Notes under the pieces: generated by a model
What the model was told of the DNA's origin: nothing
The model's database searches: none
What the model saw: the letters and a program-made list of their open reading frames with translations, nothing else
Made by a program: the position numbers and the translations under genes
Origin: JAWSVE01 sp050633885
Lineage (GTDB): Bacteria > Pseudomonadota > Gammaproteobacteria > Pseudomonadales > Cellvibrionaceae
NCBI GenBank assembly: GCA_050633885.1
Contig: JBOEHK010000002.1
Span: 1 to 64,000 of the forward strand
Reading direction: 5' to 3'
DNA: 64,000 nt
Part shown: positions 1-8,252 of the stretch, piece by piece
Numbering within the stretch: the first letter of the stretch is position 1
Layout: the number at the start of each line of letters is the position of its first letter

Positions 1-30
1 CCGGTGCTATTAGACCACTACAGATAAAAA

Positions 31-288
31 TTAATTCCCATCTTTTTTTTCAGCATCATTAAACATTTCTTTACGGCGAATTCTATAGGATGACACTGTA
101 GCAATAGATGCTGCAAAAACAGCGGTTATCGCCCCCCATAAGACAGCGTACTTATAATCTGCATCCGTAGTTCCAAATCGAATGATCTGGTAAGTCGTCA
201 ATAGAAGCCAGACAACAGTGAAATTTAAACATAGCTTACTGATCCAGTATTTGAATAATACGACTGCCAACCGATTACCCCTCCTCAT
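31..288 (-). CDS. small two-helix membrane protein
   Basis: Unrecognised protein of about 85 residues. It has two hydrophobic stretches (about residues 18-36 and 46-65) followed by a basic, charged tail, so it is probably an inner-membrane protein with a cytoplasmic C-terminus. Its ATG lies inside the end of the upstream gene (14-base overlap). A strong Shine-Dalgarno-like run, GGAGGGG, lies just after that ATG and about 8 bases before an in-frame TTG at 270, so translation may really begin at the TTG, coupled to termination of the upstream gene. No function can be assigned. Confidence 0.55.
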   Translation of the reverse strand: MRRGNRLAVVLFKYWISKLCLNFTVVWLLLTTYQIIRFGTTDADYKYAVLWGAITAVFAASIATVSSYRIRRKEMFNDAEKKDGN

Positions 289-529
289 CTTGACTGTTGT
301 TTTTTAAAGATAGAAATGTTTTGGTAGTAACGTTGATAACAACAAACGTCCAAAGCAATATAATAATGGTGGTTATTATTATAAGAAAAATAGACACTCC
401 ACTGGTATCGATTTCTCGAAAAAGAAAGATGCCATACGCAAAAAGAAGTGAGTAAATCGATATAGAAATGAAAACGATAAGAGCAGCGCGAGCAATTGTT
501 GAGAAGTTAGAGCTGAAAATGTTCACCAT
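275..529 (-). CDS. small two-helix membrane protein
   Basis: Unrecognised 84-residue protein with two long hydrophobic segments (about residues 11-36 and 44-67), the second very rich in Ile/Thr, and a short polar tail. It is the first gene of a two-gene unit, its end overlapping the next small membrane protein by 14 bases. Similar size, topology and coupling suggest the two products act together in the membrane, but this is inference. I know no family that clearly matches. Confidence 0.55.
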   Translation of the reverse strand: MVNIFSSNFSTIARAALIVFISISIYSLLFAYGIFLFREIDTSGVSIFLIIITTIIILLWTFVVINVTTKTFLSLKNNSQDEEG

Positions 530-623
530 TGAAATTTGAAAATGAAAAACTGGAAAAATAGGAGTTTATCCAGTGATCGGTTTTAGCAAAAACATTTTTT
601 ACTGCTTAGGGTGTTAAAAAACG

Positions 624-818
624 TTAGAACTTCCCTTTGTCGTCCCAGTCGCCACGCATTGTCATGAGATAAACAGTGACAGCAATAAGGCCGAGTATAA
701 CGCCAAAGAAAGGAGATTTAATAGCAACCCACGTCGCTAAAATAATAGCTAAGCCAGTCGTAATAATAATGCTAGCCGTTCTAGTCGCACCAAACTTACG
801 TTCACCGCTCACCTTCAT
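624..818 (-). CDS. small membrane protein with a strong ribosome site
   Basis: 64-residue protein with a basic N-terminus, two hydrophobic helices (about residues 15-32 and 36-52) and an acidic/basic tail. An excellent Shine-Dalgarno sequence (AGGAGGG, about 829-835 on the minus strand) precedes the ATG, which supports it being real despite its size. It lies upstream of, and on the same strand as, the two other small membrane proteins, separated by about 95 bases. Function unknown. Confidence 0.6.
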   Translation of the reverse strand: MKVSGERKFGATRTASIIITTGLAIILATWVAIKSPFFGVILGLIAVTVYLMTMRGDWDDKGKF

Positions 819-1085
819 GGTTTAACCCTCCTAGTAAAGTACTAGCTATTCTCCTCGTGATTAATCGAAATGTCAGCAATTATTTTTGATATATTTCAAA
901 CTAATATCAGAATTAAAATTGAAACGCCGAAGTGATATTAGAGTAGAAAAAACAAAATAAAAAGACACGTTATTAGATGTATAAAGTTAATAAAAGTAAC
1001 TTAATTATAAAAAAAGGCTCTGGTTTCAATGAATAAATATAAGTATTATGGGGCAACAAAAGCGAATAAAATAAGTTAGTAAAAA

Positions 1086-1400
1086 CTAATCGCACGAGCC
1101 AGTGAAATAGGATATAACTTTTTCATCGGAGCACGCATCACACTTGTTTGGGTAGGTTTTAAATTCAGTTGATGGACAAGGTGAAGTCACACAGCGAACA
1201 TCAGTATCTCGTATTGCACAAACAGGCTTATATTCTCGAGTACATATCTCCGGTCGAGGGTTTTTGCAGGCAGTGACTTCTTTTTGTGAAGAGCTATCCG
1301 AGAAGTTAGCATTATCTTCAGAAAAGGTTATTTTTTGGTGTGAGCAAGCCATTAAAGAAAGTGCTAGCAGAAAAAATAAAACTAATGTTATGTCAGTGAT
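1086..1400 (-). CDS. Kazal-like lipoprotein, probable non-canonical start
   Basis: The C-terminal 60 residues carry a cysteine pattern typical of bacterial Kazal-like domains (CTREYKPVCA, then CP, then CDAC, then a final C). This fold binds serine proteases in inhibitors, but many bacterial members are uncharacterised. The first ATG (1352) gives a protein starting MACSH, yet the codons just before it encode a hydrophobic stretch ending LSLMAC, a convincing lipobox. The open frame continues upstream without ATG, GTG or TTG. AAGGGG lies 7 bases before an ATC at 1400, and an ATA at 1391 overlaps the symporter stop. I therefore extend the gene to ATC. Product: an outer- or inner-membrane lipoprotein with the Kazal-like domain in the periplasm. 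The start is uncertain; the domain is fairly secure. Confidence 0.6.
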   Translation of the reverse strand: MTDITLVLFFLLALSLMACSHQKITFSEDNANFSDSSSQKEVTACKNPRPEICTREYKPVCAIRDTDVRCVTSPCPSTEFKTYPNKCDACSDEKVISYFTGSCD

Positions 1401-2659
1401 GTTTCTTCCCCTTCAGACCTTGCAACAACAACAGCACAACAACTATCACTGAATACGTTCACTGCGGTTCGCATCATGTCGAGTAAGCGATCGGTTACCA
1501 TCAATAAGCCCACCAGTTCTAAAGGCAGTTCTAACACCGTCATAATAACCATGATGGCAACGAGGCTGGCGGCAGGAATACCTGCAACACCAATTGATGT
1601 TAATAATGCGATAATTACCACCGTAAATTGAGTCGCAAAAGATAAGTCGCCACCGTAAGCCTGAGCGATAAAAATAACGGCAACACATTCGTATAATGCA
1701 GTACCGTCCATGTTAATGGTTGCACCTAGTGGTAAACAAAAAGCAGTGGTTTTGTTAGAAACGCCAGAGCCTTTTTCAACGCACTCCATTGTTAAAGGTA
1801 ATGTGCCTGATGAGCTTGCTGTAGAAAAAGCCGTTAACATCGCTGGAGCCATTGAGCGATAGTGTTTTAAAGGTTTAACGCCCGCAAAAAATTTTAAAAT
1901 TAAAGGCAGTGCGACAAATGCGTGAATGGCGAGTGCGGCAACAACGGTAATAAAAAACCACCCCATAATTTTTACTGCTTCAAATCCTGTCATTGAAATA
2001 GTTTTGGCAACCAAGCCAAAAACTCCAATAGGTGCAAACTTCATGATGAACATCGTAATTGCCATCATGGTTTCAAACGTGGCTTGCCAAAAGTTGTGAA
2101 GCGTTGTTTTTAATTCGGTCTTTAAACGCGTCATGTAAAAACCGAAAAGTAAACCAAAGAAAATTAATCCGAGCATTTGTCCATCAGCGGCGGCTTGGAC
2201 GATATTGGGTGGAACCATTCTCAAAAATACCTGAACGATGTCTCCTGTGCCTCGTCCGTTGGCTCTAGCAATTTCAGCTTGAACATCGTCAGCGGGGACA
2301 AGTGTCAATTCATTGCCGGCTGGCTTTCCATCAATCACCCCAGGAGCAATGACATTGACTACGGCTAGTCCGATCAAAATGGCTATTAAGCTTGATGCCA
2401 TATAAAACATTAAGGTCTTGCCGCCCAGCCTGCCGATATTGCCGTCCCCGCCCATTCCAGCAACGCCACATATAATGGAAGATAAAACTAGCGGCACGAT
2501 AATCATTTTTAAGCCATTCAAAAACAATGTGCCTAAAAAGTTAAAAACACTAAATGTTGATATCCCAAAAACCATGGTGTTTTGGTCTGTTATTCCGCCA
2601 ACTAAAAAAGCGAGCGCAATTGCGCCGAGTATTTGCCAATGTAGAGGAATACTTTTCAT
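1388..2659 (-). CDS. dicarboxylate/amino acid:cation symporter (DAACS family)
   Basis: Sodium- or proton-coupled secondary transporter of the GltP/DctA type, importing dicarboxylates or acidic amino acids across the inner membrane. About 423 residues, normal for the family, with many hydrophobic segments. Diagnostic motifs are the serine-rich re-entrant loop SSSGTLPLT and the substrate/cation site GATINMDGTAL. The ATG at 2659 gives the usual short N-terminus; an in-frame TTG at 2674 would add five residues, and neither has a strong ribosome site. The 3' end overlaps the proposed start region of the Kazal-like lipoprotein, so the two may be co-transcribed. Exact substrate cannot be read from the sequence. 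Confidence 0.9.
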   Translation of the reverse strand: MKSIPLHWQILGAIALAFLVGGITDQNTMVFGISTFSVFNFLGTLFLNGLKMIIVPLVLSSIICGVAGMGGDGNIGRLGGKTLMFYMASSLIAILIGLAVVNVIAPGVIDGKPAGNELTLVPADDVQAEIARANGRGTGDIVQVFLRMVPPNIVQAAADGQMLGLIFFGLLFGFYMTRLKTELKTTLHNFWQATFETMMAITMFIMKFAPIGVFGLVAKTISMTGFEAVKIMGWFFITVVAALAIHAFVALPLILKFFAGVKPLKHYRSMAPAMLTAFSTASSSGTLPLTMECVEKGSGVSNKTTAFCLPLGATINMDGTALYECVAVIFIAQAYGGDLSFATQFTVVIIALLTSIGVAGIPAASLVAIMVIMTVLELPLELVGLLMVTDRLLDMMRTAVNVFSDSCCAVVVARSEGEETSLT

Positions 2660-2892
2660 TATGTCGTTATCCAATGAGTGACTTATATCATTATCTATAG
2701 GGTTATTAAAATAGTGGCTTAATAGCTGACCATAGGCTAAAAGAAGGTATCAATACAAGTAATAAGCGTTGCGAGTAGGTTATTTTTGGCAATTTCGGTT
2801 CGATGGTATAGTGCTTAAAACAACTAGCAATATAAACACTGAAAATGAACGCTTATTAAGAGCACTTTTGATTATCTGAGTAGCGAAGCCGT

Positions 2893-3795
2893 ATGACAAA
2901 GACTAATAATCCAACCCCACCCCGTCAGTTAGGCTCAGGACCTTCTCGATTTAAGAGTTTCTGGCAATTGATGCGGTTTGATAAGCCGATTGGCACGTTG
3001 CTTTTATTGTGGCCGACACTGTGGGCCCTTTGGATTGCAGGGGAAGGTAAGCCGGATATTAAGGTCGTCGTGATCTTTGTTTTAGGTACGGTTGTGATGA
3101 GAGCGGCAGGTTGCGTTATCAATGATTATGCGGATCGAAATATTGATGGCAATGTCGCCCGGACTCGACGTAGGCCATTAGCCACGGGAACGATTTCTGC
3201 AAAAGAAGCCCTGGTTCTATTTGTTGTACTTTGTGCTATTGCTTTTGGATTAGTGCTGTTCACAAATTCCCTGACGATCAAGCTTTCATTAGGGGGTGTT
3301 GTACTGGCGATTTGTTATCCCTTTATGAAGCGATTTACTTTCTTGCCCCAAGTGGTTTTAGGTGCGGCGTTTTCGTGGGGAATTCCCATGGTCTTTACTG
3401 CTCAAACTAATGAATTGCCCTCTTCGCTTTGGCTTATCTATATTGCGAATTTATTATGGACCGTTGTGTATGATACGTTTTATGCGATGGTCGATCGAAA
3501 AGATGATGTAAAGATAGGGGTAAAATCGACAGCAATTTTATTTGGCAGCAATGACCGCTTGATAACGGGTGTGTTACAGGTAATGACAATACTGTCACTC
3601 GTTATGGTAGCGACGCGGTTTAGTTTAGGGCTTTATTTTTATGGCGGGCTTGTCGCGGCCAGTTTATTGTTTTGGTATCAGCAATGGCTAATAAAATATC
3701 GTGACCCCCAAGATTGTTTTAGAGCCTTTCTCAATAACCAGTGGGTTGGCTGTGTCATATTTATCGGTATATTACTTCACTATCTTTTAGGTTGA
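2893..3795 (+). CDS. ubiA: 4-hydroxybenzoate octaprenyltransferase
   Basis: Integral membrane prenyltransferase that attaches the polyprenyl tail to 4-hydroxybenzoate in ubiquinone synthesis. 300 residues, as expected. The first aspartate motif is NDYADRNIDG (about residues 77-86) and the second is near residues 194-205 (YDTFYAMVDRKDD); these bind Mg2+-prenyl diphosphate. The rest is multi-pass hydrophobic. It lies just upstream of phoB on the same strand, an order also found in Pseudomonas, but no ubiC (chorismate lyase) precedes it here; an unrelated symporter does. It has its own short leader. Confidence 0.96.
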   Translation: MTKTNNPTPPRQLGSGPSRFKSFWQLMRFDKPIGTLLLLWPTLWALWIAGEGKPDIKVVVIFVLGTVVMRAAGCVINDYADRNIDGNVARTRRRPLATGTISAKEALVLFVVLCAIAFGLVLFTNSLTIKLSLGGVVLAICYPFMKRFTFLPQVVLGAAFSWGIPMVFTAQTNELPSSLWLIYIANLLWTVVYDTFYAMVDRKDDVKIGVKSTAILFGSNDRLITGVLQVMTILSLVMVATRFSLGLYFYGGLVAASLLFWYQQWLIKYRDPQDCFRAFLNNQWVGCVIFIGILLHYLLG

Positions 3796-3897
3796 GATTG
3801 TCCATTGTGAGGGAAAATGTCATTTGGGTCATAGAATAGTGGTGTTAGGTCAGCGAATGACGTGAAAGATTGGCCGTACTTCGACGTGTCGGCAAGG

Positions 3898-3915
3898 TTG
3901 TCATAAACTTGTAAC
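3898..3915 (+). promoter_or_regulatory. Pho box upstream of phoB
   Basis: Two direct heptamers, TTGTCAT and TTGTAAC, separated by AAAC, match the PhoB box consensus (CTGTCAT repeats with 4-base spacers). A possible -10 (TATTAA/TTAAAT, about 3924-3931) follows 8-10 bases later, the usual position for a PhoB-activated promoter. This implies autoregulation of phoB-phoR under phosphate starvation. Confidence 0.8.
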
Positions 3916-3972
3916 AGTCTCTCTATTAAATAGGTTGTAACTGTGACTAACAAAAAAAACATTGATAGCCCT

Positions 3973-4683
3973 ATGCCAGACAAGACAATACTTGTAGTAG
4001 ATGATGAAGCGCCTATTCGGGATATGTTAAGAGTTGCGCTAGAGATGGCTGATTATCGCGTGATAGAAGCAGAAAATGCGCAAGATGCTCATAGCCTTAT
4101 CATTGATAATACGCCAGATCTGATTTTATTGGATTGGATGTTGCCACAAACGAGTGGTATTGAGTTAGCTCGCCGTCTCAAAAGAGATGAGCTCACATCT
4201 TCGGTTCCCATTATTATGCTAACTGCAAAAGGTGAAGAAGATAATAAAATTCAAGGATTGGAAACCGGTGCAGATGATTACATTACGAAACCGTTTTCAC
4301 CCAGAGAATTGGTTGCTCGTTTAAAGGCTGTGTTACGACGCAATGGAGCGATCAGTGAGAATGCCCCTATTGTCGTTAATGGGCTCACGTTAGATCCATC
4401 AAGCCACAGAGTGAGTATCAATGAGCAGCCCATCGATATTGGGCCAACGGAATATCGCCTCCTTGAATTTTTCCTGACACATCAAGAACGAGTTTATACA
4501 CGAACCCAACTCCTAGATCATGTCTGGGGTGGTAACGTTTATGTTGAAGAGCGTACAGTTGATGTACATATTCGACGATTGCGAAAAGTACTCAGTGTTG
4601 ATGGCCATGAACGTTATGTTCAAACCGTTCGTGGTACGGGATATCGTTTTTCAACGAAGCTGTCATCTATCGCATCAGCGTAA
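3973..4683 (+). CDS. phoB: phosphate regulon response regulator PhoB
   Basis: OmpR-family response regulator. The N-terminal receiver domain has the acidic pair VVDDE, the phospho-acceptor Asp in LLDWMLP, the conserved Thr in MLTAK and the Lys in TKPFSP. The C-terminal winged helix has the typical RTVDVHIRRLRK recognition helix and RGTGYRF end. When phosphorylated by PhoR it activates Pho-box promoters such as those before phoB and pstS here. An in-frame GTG at 3943 would add ten residues, but it lies only about 12 bases beyond the likely -10, and PhoB proteins normally begin close to the receiver domain, so ATG 3973 is preferred. phoR follows. Confidence 0.95.
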   Translation: MPDKTILVVDDEAPIRDMLRVALEMADYRVIEAENAQDAHSLIIDNTPDLILLDWMLPQTSGIELARRLKRDELTSSVPIIMLTAKGEEDNKIQGLETGADDYITKPFSPRELVARLKAVLRRNGAISENAPIVVNGLTLDPSSHRVSINEQPIDIGPTEYRLLEFFLTHQERVYTRTQLLDHVWGGNVYVEERTVDVHIRRLRKVLSVDGHERYVQTVRGTGYRFSTKLSSIASA

Positions 4684-4813
4684 CAGTACTTCCTATCAAA
4701 AAATCCATGATCCGTTATTCGAAGCAATGTATCATGGCATCATCAAAAAATAAGGCAGTGTAAATTACATTCGCCTGTCATATTTATCAATCCACTATCA
4801 TTGGAATTTCATT

Positions 4814-6100
4814 TTGCATCGAGGCTTTGCTGTCGAGATTCGACGAGTAATCATTATTACACTGGTTGCTATTATATTTGGCACGTTAAATGGCTATTTA
4901 ACGTGGACGCTGATTGTTTGTGGCGCTTTATATATGGGCTGGACACTCTGGCAAATTCGTCGCCTAGATACGTGGCTGGTTTCCCGTAAAGCCGAATTAC
5001 CACCAGAGGCCAGTGGAATTTGGGGCGACATCTTCGATCGTATTTATCATCTGCAAAAACGTCATGAAAGAGAAAAAGAACGACTACAATCCGTTCTTCA
5101 TCGTGTGCAAGACACAACAGCCGCTTTACCCGACGCGGTTGTGTTACTCGATCCACGAGGAAACATTACTTGGTGGAATGAAACAGCGACGAACCTTATC
5201 GGTTTTCATTCAACGGATAAAAGTCAGCCGCTAATAAATTTTGTTCGAAGTCCTCGCTTTATTCGTTATTTTGAACAAGCAGATTATCGCGAGCCGATAA
5301 CAATTACTTCCCCCTATAATAATGCGAAAAAAATTCAATTTCAGATTACTGTTTATGGTCAAGGTGAGCGTTTAGTTTTAATTCGAGACGTGACTCGTAT
5401 TCAACGATTAGAACAAATGAGAAAAGATTTTGTTGGTAATGTTTCCCATGAATTGCGAACACCGCTAACCGTGATAAAAGGCTATTTAGAAACACTAGAA
5501 GATCATATTGAAGTTGCGCCAACATGGAAAAAACCCATTGCGCAAATGCAAGAACAAAGTAAGCGAATGAATTTGTTAATCAATGATTTAATCGCGTTAT
5601 CACAGTTAGAAACAGACGACCAAGATTATAGTCAAACGGCAGTACCAATAGCTCAATTATTAAATGGCATACGTGCTGAGGCAGATGTAGTCGCTGATGG
5701 CGAATATACAATAACGGTAGAATGTGACACTGAAAAATCGATTCGAGGAAGCCAAAAAGAATTACACAGTGCAATATCAAATTTAGTCATTAATGGCATT
5801 AAATATTCACCAAAAGGGTCCGAGATTATTATCAAAGCAAGCTGTAATGAAAAAGGATGTCAGATCTCAGTCACCGATAATGGTATAGGGATAGACGCCA
5901 TTCACATTCCGAGACTTACCGAGCGTTTTTACCGAGTGGATGAAAGCCGGTCAATTAATACAGGAGGAACAGGGTTGGGCTTGGCGATAGTGAAACATGT
6001 ATTATTGCGGCACGATGCAAAACTGTTTATTGAAAGCCAGCCAGGTGAAGGAAGTACATTTTTTTGTACTTTTCCAGCAAATCGAATTATGGATGAATGA
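4814..6100 (+). CDS. phoR: phosphate regulon sensor histidine kinase PhoR
   Basis: Membrane sensor kinase partnering PhoB. Two hydrophobic segments (about residues 11-26 and 30-46) are followed by a short linker, a PAS domain (about 95-195), a HisKA domain with the phospho-acceptor His212 in VSHELRTPLT, and an HATPase domain with N box NLVINGIKYS, G1 DNGIGI and G2 GGTGLGLAIV. No large periplasmic domain, as in other PhoR proteins, so sensing probably runs through the Pst transporter and PhoU. The start is TTG; GGAA sits 7 bases upstream and no ATG is available nearby. Its stop overlaps the start of the next gene (ATGA). Confidence 0.94.
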   Translation: MHRGFAVEIRRVIIITLVAIIFGTLNGYLTWTLIVCGALYMGWTLWQIRRLDTWLVSRKAELPPEASGIWGDIFDRIYHLQKRHEREKERLQSVLHRVQDTTAALPDAVVLLDPRGNITWWNETATNLIGFHSTDKSQPLINFVRSPRFIRYFEQADYREPITITSPYNNAKKIQFQITVYGQGERLVLIRDVTRIQRLEQMRKDFVGNVSHELRTPLTVIKGYLETLEDHIEVAPTWKKPIAQMQEQSKRMNLLINDLIALSQLETDDQDYSQTAVPIAQLLNGIRAEADVVADGEYTITVECDTEKSIRGSQKELHSAISNLVINGIKYSPKGSEIIIKASCNEKGCQISVTDNGIGIDAIHIPRLTERFYRVDESRSINTGGTGLGLAIVKHVLLRHDAKLFIESQPGEGSTFFCTFPANRIMDE

Positions 6101-7320
6101 AAAAATATAAAACTCAATTTGTTGATTCTATAACAGAGATAGACATAAATGTTTGGAATCAACTTTGCGAAAAAGGCTCTCCCTTTCTTAGATATGAATT
6201 TCTCTTTGCTTTAGAAAAATCAGGCTGTACAACAATATCAACAGGTTGGCAGCCGCACCATCTTATTATTACAGACTCTGAAAGCGCTTTATCGTGCAAC
6301 GTTGTTGCAGTCATGCCTCTGTATGTTAAAACTCATTCTTACGGAGAATATGTATTTGATTGGGCGTGGGCCGATGCTTATCAACGCTATGGCCATGCAT
6401 ATTATCCTAAGCTAATAACAGCAATACCTTTCACCCCCGCAACGGGATGTAGAATAGGAATTCTAAAAAATTCGGTATTTACAGAAATAGATGTGATTCC
6501 AAGTATAGTTCAAGCGATAAAAACAGAAATTGAAGCGCTAAAGGCGTCCTCATGGCATTGCCTGTTTCCAGAAAAAACAGTGTCTGATGGATTACACAAA
6601 GAAGATATCAGTCAGCGCAAAAGCAGCCAATTTCATTGGCTAAACAAGTCGTATGATTCTTTTGATCATTTTTTAGAAACGTTTAATTCGAGAAAAAGAA
6701 AGAATGTTAAAAAAGAACGAAAAAAAGTGATTGAACAAGGGGTGATAATAAAGAGGAAGTTAGGAAAAGAGATTACCGAAGAAGAATGGTTTATGTTTTA
6801 TCAATTCTATCATTTAACCTATTTTAAACGCAGCGGAAGACAAGGATATCTAAACGAAGAATTTTTTAAATTAATTGCGTCGACTATGCCAGATAAAATG
6901 ATGATGGTCATTGCCTATACAACTGAAGAGCAAGGTGAAGAGGAAGATAAGGGGCAAGAGAAAGACGGAGAAAAAAAAGCAAAAGAAAAGATGATAGCCG
7001 CCTCACTATTTTTTATAGGGAATGATGTGTTGTATGGACGATATTGGGGGTGTTCAGAAGAATATGAATTCTTACATTTTGAAGCTTGTTACTATCAGGG
7101 CATTGAGTTTGCAATTGAAAAGCAGTTAAAGAAATTTGATCCTGGTGCGCAAGGTGAACATAAAATTCAAAGAGGGTTTACACCGGTCGCCACGTGGTCA
7201 AATCATTGGATAGCACGAGACGATTTTAGGGACGCAATTAACGACTTCTTAAAAAAAGAAGCTATCGGTGTTGATCACTACATTCAAGACTGTAAAAATT
7301 ATTTACCTTTTAAGAAATAG
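6097..7320 (+). CDS. FemAB-like GNAT-fold acyltransferase (DUF482 type)
   Basis: 407-residue protein of the FemAB-like/DUF482 group annotated as peptidoglycan biosynthesis/recognition proteins. Recognisable features are the early SPFLRYEFLFALE block, the VFDWAWADAYQRYG block and the C-terminal FDPGAQGEHKIQRGF block. It is coupled to phoR by an ATGA overlap, so it is probably co-expressed under phosphate limitation. A highly charged Glu/Lys stretch (about residues 269-292) interrupts the acyltransferase fold and looks like a low-complexity insertion. The substrate is not established for this family; aminoacyl or acyl transfer is inferred from the fold. Confidence 0.8.
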   Translation: MKKYKTQFVDSITEIDINVWNQLCEKGSPFLRYEFLFALEKSGCTTISTGWQPHHLIITDSESALSCNVVAVMPLYVKTHSYGEYVFDWAWADAYQRYGHAYYPKLITAIPFTPATGCRIGILKNSVFTEIDVIPSIVQAIKTEIEALKASSWHCLFPEKTVSDGLHKEDISQRKSSQFHWLNKSYDSFDHFLETFNSRKRKNVKKERKKVIEQGVIIKRKLGKEITEEEWFMFYQFYHLTYFKRSGRQGYLNEEFFKLIASTMPDKMMMVIAYTTEEQGEEEDKGQEKDGEKKAKEKMIAASLFFIGNDVLYGRYWGCSEEYEFLHFEACYYQGIEFAIEKQLKKFDPGAQGEHKIQRGFTPVATWSNHWIARDDFRDAINDFLKKEAIGVDHYIQDCKNYLPFKK

Positions 7321-7330
7321 AAATAGGAAG

Positions 7331-7936
7331 TCAAACCGTATATTGCCAAACAAGCATTCTATTGTTCGCAGGCATGTCGTAATCATCAATTAAAGAAAGA
7401 TTCACTGATTTAGCAAGCTCATTTACAGCTTCAAAATCTCGTATAGCTCGATAAGGCGCTTGATCTTTTAACCAATCGTTAAACCGCGCGTTACTCTCAC
7501 TAGTAAAACTTCCTCCGTAATTAAATGGGCCATAAATCGCGACCATTGCTCGATCAAGCAAGATGTTTGGTAAGCCTTTAAAAAAAAGATTAACTTGTTC
7601 CCAAGACATTATGTGTAAAGTGTTTGCGGTAAAAACAGCATCAACAGGTTGAACATTCCAAGGCTGAATTTCAGCATTAAGGGCTAAAGGCGTTGCTAAA
7701 TTCGGCAAATTTACACTCTCTATCCATTGACATATTCCAACATGGTTTTCAGGTAAGTCACTTGTTTGCCAGTGAAGGTGCGGCAGATGCTCTGCGAAAT
7801 AAACGGCATGCTGTCCTGTACCGCTACCTACCTCTAAAACAGATTGAGAATGAACAAATGCTTTTTGTAAAATAGTTAAAATGGGCTTTTTATTATTTTC
7901 GCAAGATTGTGAAAATGGTTTCATAGTTTTAGTCAA
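7331..7936 (-). CDS. DUF938 family SAM-dependent methyltransferase-like protein
   Basis: 201-residue class I methyltransferase fold. The SAM-binding motif VLEVGSGTGQHAVYFA lies near residues 35-50, followed by acidic motif TSDLPENH and a family-typical FTANTLHIMSW block. The sequence matches the DUF938 family, common in proteobacteria, whose substrate is unknown. Length is normal for the family. It is convergent with the FemAB-like gene, ending about 10 bases from it, and appears monocistronic. Confidence 0.85.
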   Translation of the reverse strand: MTKTMKPFSQSCENNKKPILTILQKAFVHSQSVLEVGSGTGQHAVYFAEHLPHLHWQTSDLPENHVGICQWIESVNLPNLATPLALNAEIQPWNVQPVDAVFTANTLHIMSWEQVNLFFKGLPNILLDRAMVAIYGPFNYGGSFTSESNARFNDWLKDQAPYRAIRDFEAVNELAKSVNLSLIDDYDMPANNRMLVWQYTV

Positions 7937-8093
7937 ATTAAGTTTAAAGACAAATAAAATAAATGCAGTGAATAATCATAATAACTGAAAGAGCAAAAGA
8001 TATAATTAATTTTCGCCTAGAGCTTCAAGCAAGGCTAAATATCGATACCTATAAGATCAGACTAATTACCTATATTTAAAAATAAATGCGCAG

Positions 8094-8176
8094 GCGGATT
8101 TTTCATTAAAACTAAACCTGATACAATCCGCGGCCTTTGCAAGCCTACCATTCTTAGTCCTAAGAAGATTTGCAAA
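8094..8176 (+). promoter_or_regulatory. nested inverted repeats in autotransporter leader
   Basis: Within the 316-base gap upstream of the autotransporter are three inverted repeats: GCGGATT/AATCCGC (8094-8100 and 8125-8131), TTTGCAA/TTGCAAA (8136-8142 and 8170-8176) and, nested within the second, TTCTTAG/CTAAGAA (8151-8157 and 8160-8166). A TACAAT (8122-8127) overlaps the first right arm and could be a -10. They may form a structured 5' leader or protein-binding sites. No known riboswitch was recognised. Confidence 0.4.
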
Positions 8177-8252
8177 AGCCTGTAATCTAATCATTTTAAT
8201 TAAGGTCTGTATCAAGGAATCAGGATGATACCGATCCACTAGGAGATTTATC

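Noticed and set aside
2786..2812. Possible sigma-70 promoter upstream of ubiA (TTGGCA and TATAGT)
   Set aside because: Spacing is only 15 bases, shorter than the usual 17, and such matches are common in AT-rich DNA.
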